Of a stretch of DNA of 64,000 nt, positions 62,744-64,000 are shown one piece after another. Origin of the DNA: Mycobacterium sp. OTB74. GTDB taxonomy: Bacteria; Actinomycetota; Actinomycetes; Mycobacteriales; Mycobacteriaceae. Location: the NCBI RefSeq assembly GCF_029892685.1, contig NZ_JARXVD010000022.1, forward strand, positions 1-64,000. The letters run 5' to 3'. The position numbers and the translations under genes were made by a program. The notes below the pieces were generated by a model. The model searched no databases, was not told the DNA's origin, and saw nothing but the letters and a program-made list of their open reading frames with translations. Position 1 is the stretch's first letter. Every line of letters begins with the position of its first letter.

Positions 62744-64000
62744 ATGTCCCCCACTACCGTCGATGCGGTGCAGGACGTTCGCAGCGGCTTGCAGGCCGAT
62801 GCTTTGCGGCAGGCCGTAACGGACCATCTTCGTTATTCCATTGGCCGCCTACCCGCGGTTGCAACACCGCAACACTACTATCGAGCGCTCGCGCTGGCCG
62901 TGCGGGACCGCATGCAGCAGCGCTGGACGAACACAACTCAGACGTACTGGGATCTAACGTCGAAGGTGGCGTGTTACCTGTCGGCCGAGTTCTTGATGGG
63001 GCCACATCTCGCGAACAATTTGCTGAATCTTCATATCGAGCAGGAGGCGCGTACCGTACTGGCCGAGCTGGGCCAGGATCTCGACACTGTCCTCGCGTGC
63101 GAAAAGGAGCCGGGGCTCGGAAACGGCGGCTTGGGGCGGCTCGCGGCCTGCTATCTCGACTCGCTGGCCACCCTCCGGCGTCCAGCGATCGGCTACGGCA
63201 TCCGCTACGAATTCGGAATTTTCGACCAGGAGATCCACGACGGGTGGCAGGTCGAAACGACCGACAACTGGTTGATTCACGGGAACCCGTGGGAGATCGC
63301 AAAGCCCGACATCGCTTATCGAGTCAACTGGGGCGGGCACACGGAGCGCTACGTCGACGAAGCGGGCAGCGAGCGCGTGCGCTGGGTGCCGCTGCGGGTC
63401 CTCAAGGGCATTGCCTACGACACTCCCATCCAGGGTTATAGCGTGAGCACGTGCAACACGCTGAGGTTGTGGAGCGCCAGAGCCGTTGAGTCGTTTGAAT
63501 TCGAGGCCTTCAACCTCGGCGACTACTACCGGGCGGTCGAGGACAAAGTCGTCTCGGAGACGGTAACCAAGGTGCTCTATCCGAACGACGAGCCCGAGGT
63601 TGGCAAGCAGCTGCGCTTGTTGCAGCAGTACTTCTTCGTCTCCTGTTCTTTGCAGGACGTGCTACACATGCACCAGGACATTGCGGGCCGGCCCGTGCAA
63701 ACGCTCGCCGAACAATGGGCACTGCAGCTCAACGACACGCATCCATCGATCGGCGTAGCCGAGTTGATGCGGCTCTTGATAGACGAGGGTCGTCTCGATT
63801 GGGACGAAGCCTGGGCGATCACCGTGGCGACGTTTGGGTACACCAACCACACCCTGCTGCCTGAGGCCCTGGAAACCTGGCCGTTGCCGATGTTCGGCGA
63901 GTTTTTGCCACGTCACCTTGAGATCATCTACGAGATCAACCGCCGGTTCCTGGATGAGGTGCACACGCGCTTCCCGGGGGACGAGGCCCGCGTGAGGCGC
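62744..64000 (+). CDS. glgP: Glycogen/starch/maltodextrin phosphorylase, N-terminal part
   Basis: Open from ATG 62744 to the window edge (419 residues seen of ~820 expected). GT35 features: DHLRYSIGRLPAVATPQHYY, YLSAEFLMGPHLANNLLNL, LGNGGLGRLAACYLDSLAT, YGIRYEFGIFDQ and QLNDTHPSIGVAELMRLL. The PLP lysine lies beyond the edge. It releases alpha-glucose-1-phosphate from glycogen with phosphate. An in-frame ATG at 62690 would place the DosR-like palindrome inside the gene, so 62744 or a later start is preferred. Divergent from the hydrogenase operon. Confidence 0.93.
   Translation, partial: MSPTTVDAVQDVRSGLQADALRQAVTDHLRYSIGRLPAVATPQHYYRALALAVRDRMQQRWTNTTQTYWDLTSKVACYLSAEFLMGPHLANNLLNLHIEQEARTVLAELGQDLDTVLACEKEPGLGNGGLGRLAACYLDSLATLRRPAIGYGIRYEFGIFDQEIHDGWQVETTDNWLIHGNPWEIAKPDIAYRVNWGGHTERYVDEAGSERVRWVPLRVLKGIAYDTPIQGYSVSTCNTLRLWSARAVESFEFEAFNLGDYYRAVEDKVVSETVTKVLYPNDEPEVGKQLRLLQQYFFVSCSLQDVLHMHQDIAGRPVQTLAEQWALQLNDTHPSIGVAELMRLLIDEGRLDWDEAWAITVATFGYTNHTLLPEALETWPLPMFGEFLPRHLEIIYEINRRFLDEVHTRFPGDEARVRR

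Noticed and set aside
62076..62819. 247-codon plus-strand open frame
   Set aside because: It overlaps hoxF antisense, element B and the glgP start in another frame; no family pattern, no ribosome site.

Overview
The window is high-GC actinobacterial DNA, almost certainly from a non-tuberculous mycobacterium (Mycobacterium/Mycolicibacterium-like). The evidence is the block hisS - MBL hydrolase - ppiB ... rel - apt - lipoprotein - secF - secD - yajC - gabT ... ruvB - ruvA - ruvC ... yebC, which follows the order I know from M. tuberculosis (about Rv2580c to Rv2603c). Mycobacterial families such as MmpS/MmpL and a mycolic-acid-type methyltransferase support this. No rRNA or convincing tRNA gene was seen.

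Layout. 0-4 kb: tail of a luciferase-like oxidoreductase gene, then a minimal Tn7-like transposition unit (TnsA-like, TnsB-like, XRE regulator) lying between two diverged N-terminal remnants of dtd. 4-5.5 kb: periplasmic catalase-like peroxidase with cytochrome b561. 5.5-9.5 kb: hisS, MBL hydrolase, DsbA-like protein, ppiB. 9.6-25.7 kb: a block inserted between ppiB and rel compared with M. tuberculosis. It carries zwf, a TetR regulator, a divergent DUF2235 hydrolase / SLATT-like membrane protein pair with duplicated palindromes, a decayed stretch with several frameshifted genes and a multicopy repeat, then a methyltransferase, mmpS-mmpL-thioesterase, a tautomerase and an SDR/HxlR pair. 25.7-40.8 kb: conserved housekeeping genes (stringent response, purine salvage, Sec accessory proteins, GABA transaminase, Holliday-junction processing, YebC).

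41-64 kb is the most unusual part: a contiguous set of genes for anaerobic breakdown of storage sugar. It holds a CorA-like transporter, a non-canonical pyruvate kinase, beta-phosphoglucomutase with a GH65 disaccharide phosphorylase, a tandem phosphofructokinase with a degenerate second half, pyruvate formate-lyase with its activase, phosphoglycerate kinase, GAPDH, a complete NAD-coupled [NiFe] hydrogenase (HoxFUYH) with its maturation protease, and glycogen phosphorylase, which runs off the right edge. Read as a pathway, glycogen and disaccharides are split phosphorolytically, glycolysis makes ATP and NADH, PFL converts pyruvate to acetyl-CoA and formate without making NADH, and the hydrogenase can discharge NADH electrons as H2. 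A related 65-71 bp element with an inverted repeat TTGGAT-N13-ATCCAA occurs upstream of four transcription units in this island, and DosR-like palindromes are present. The island looks like a co-regulated hypoxic fermentation module; the regulator is not in the window.
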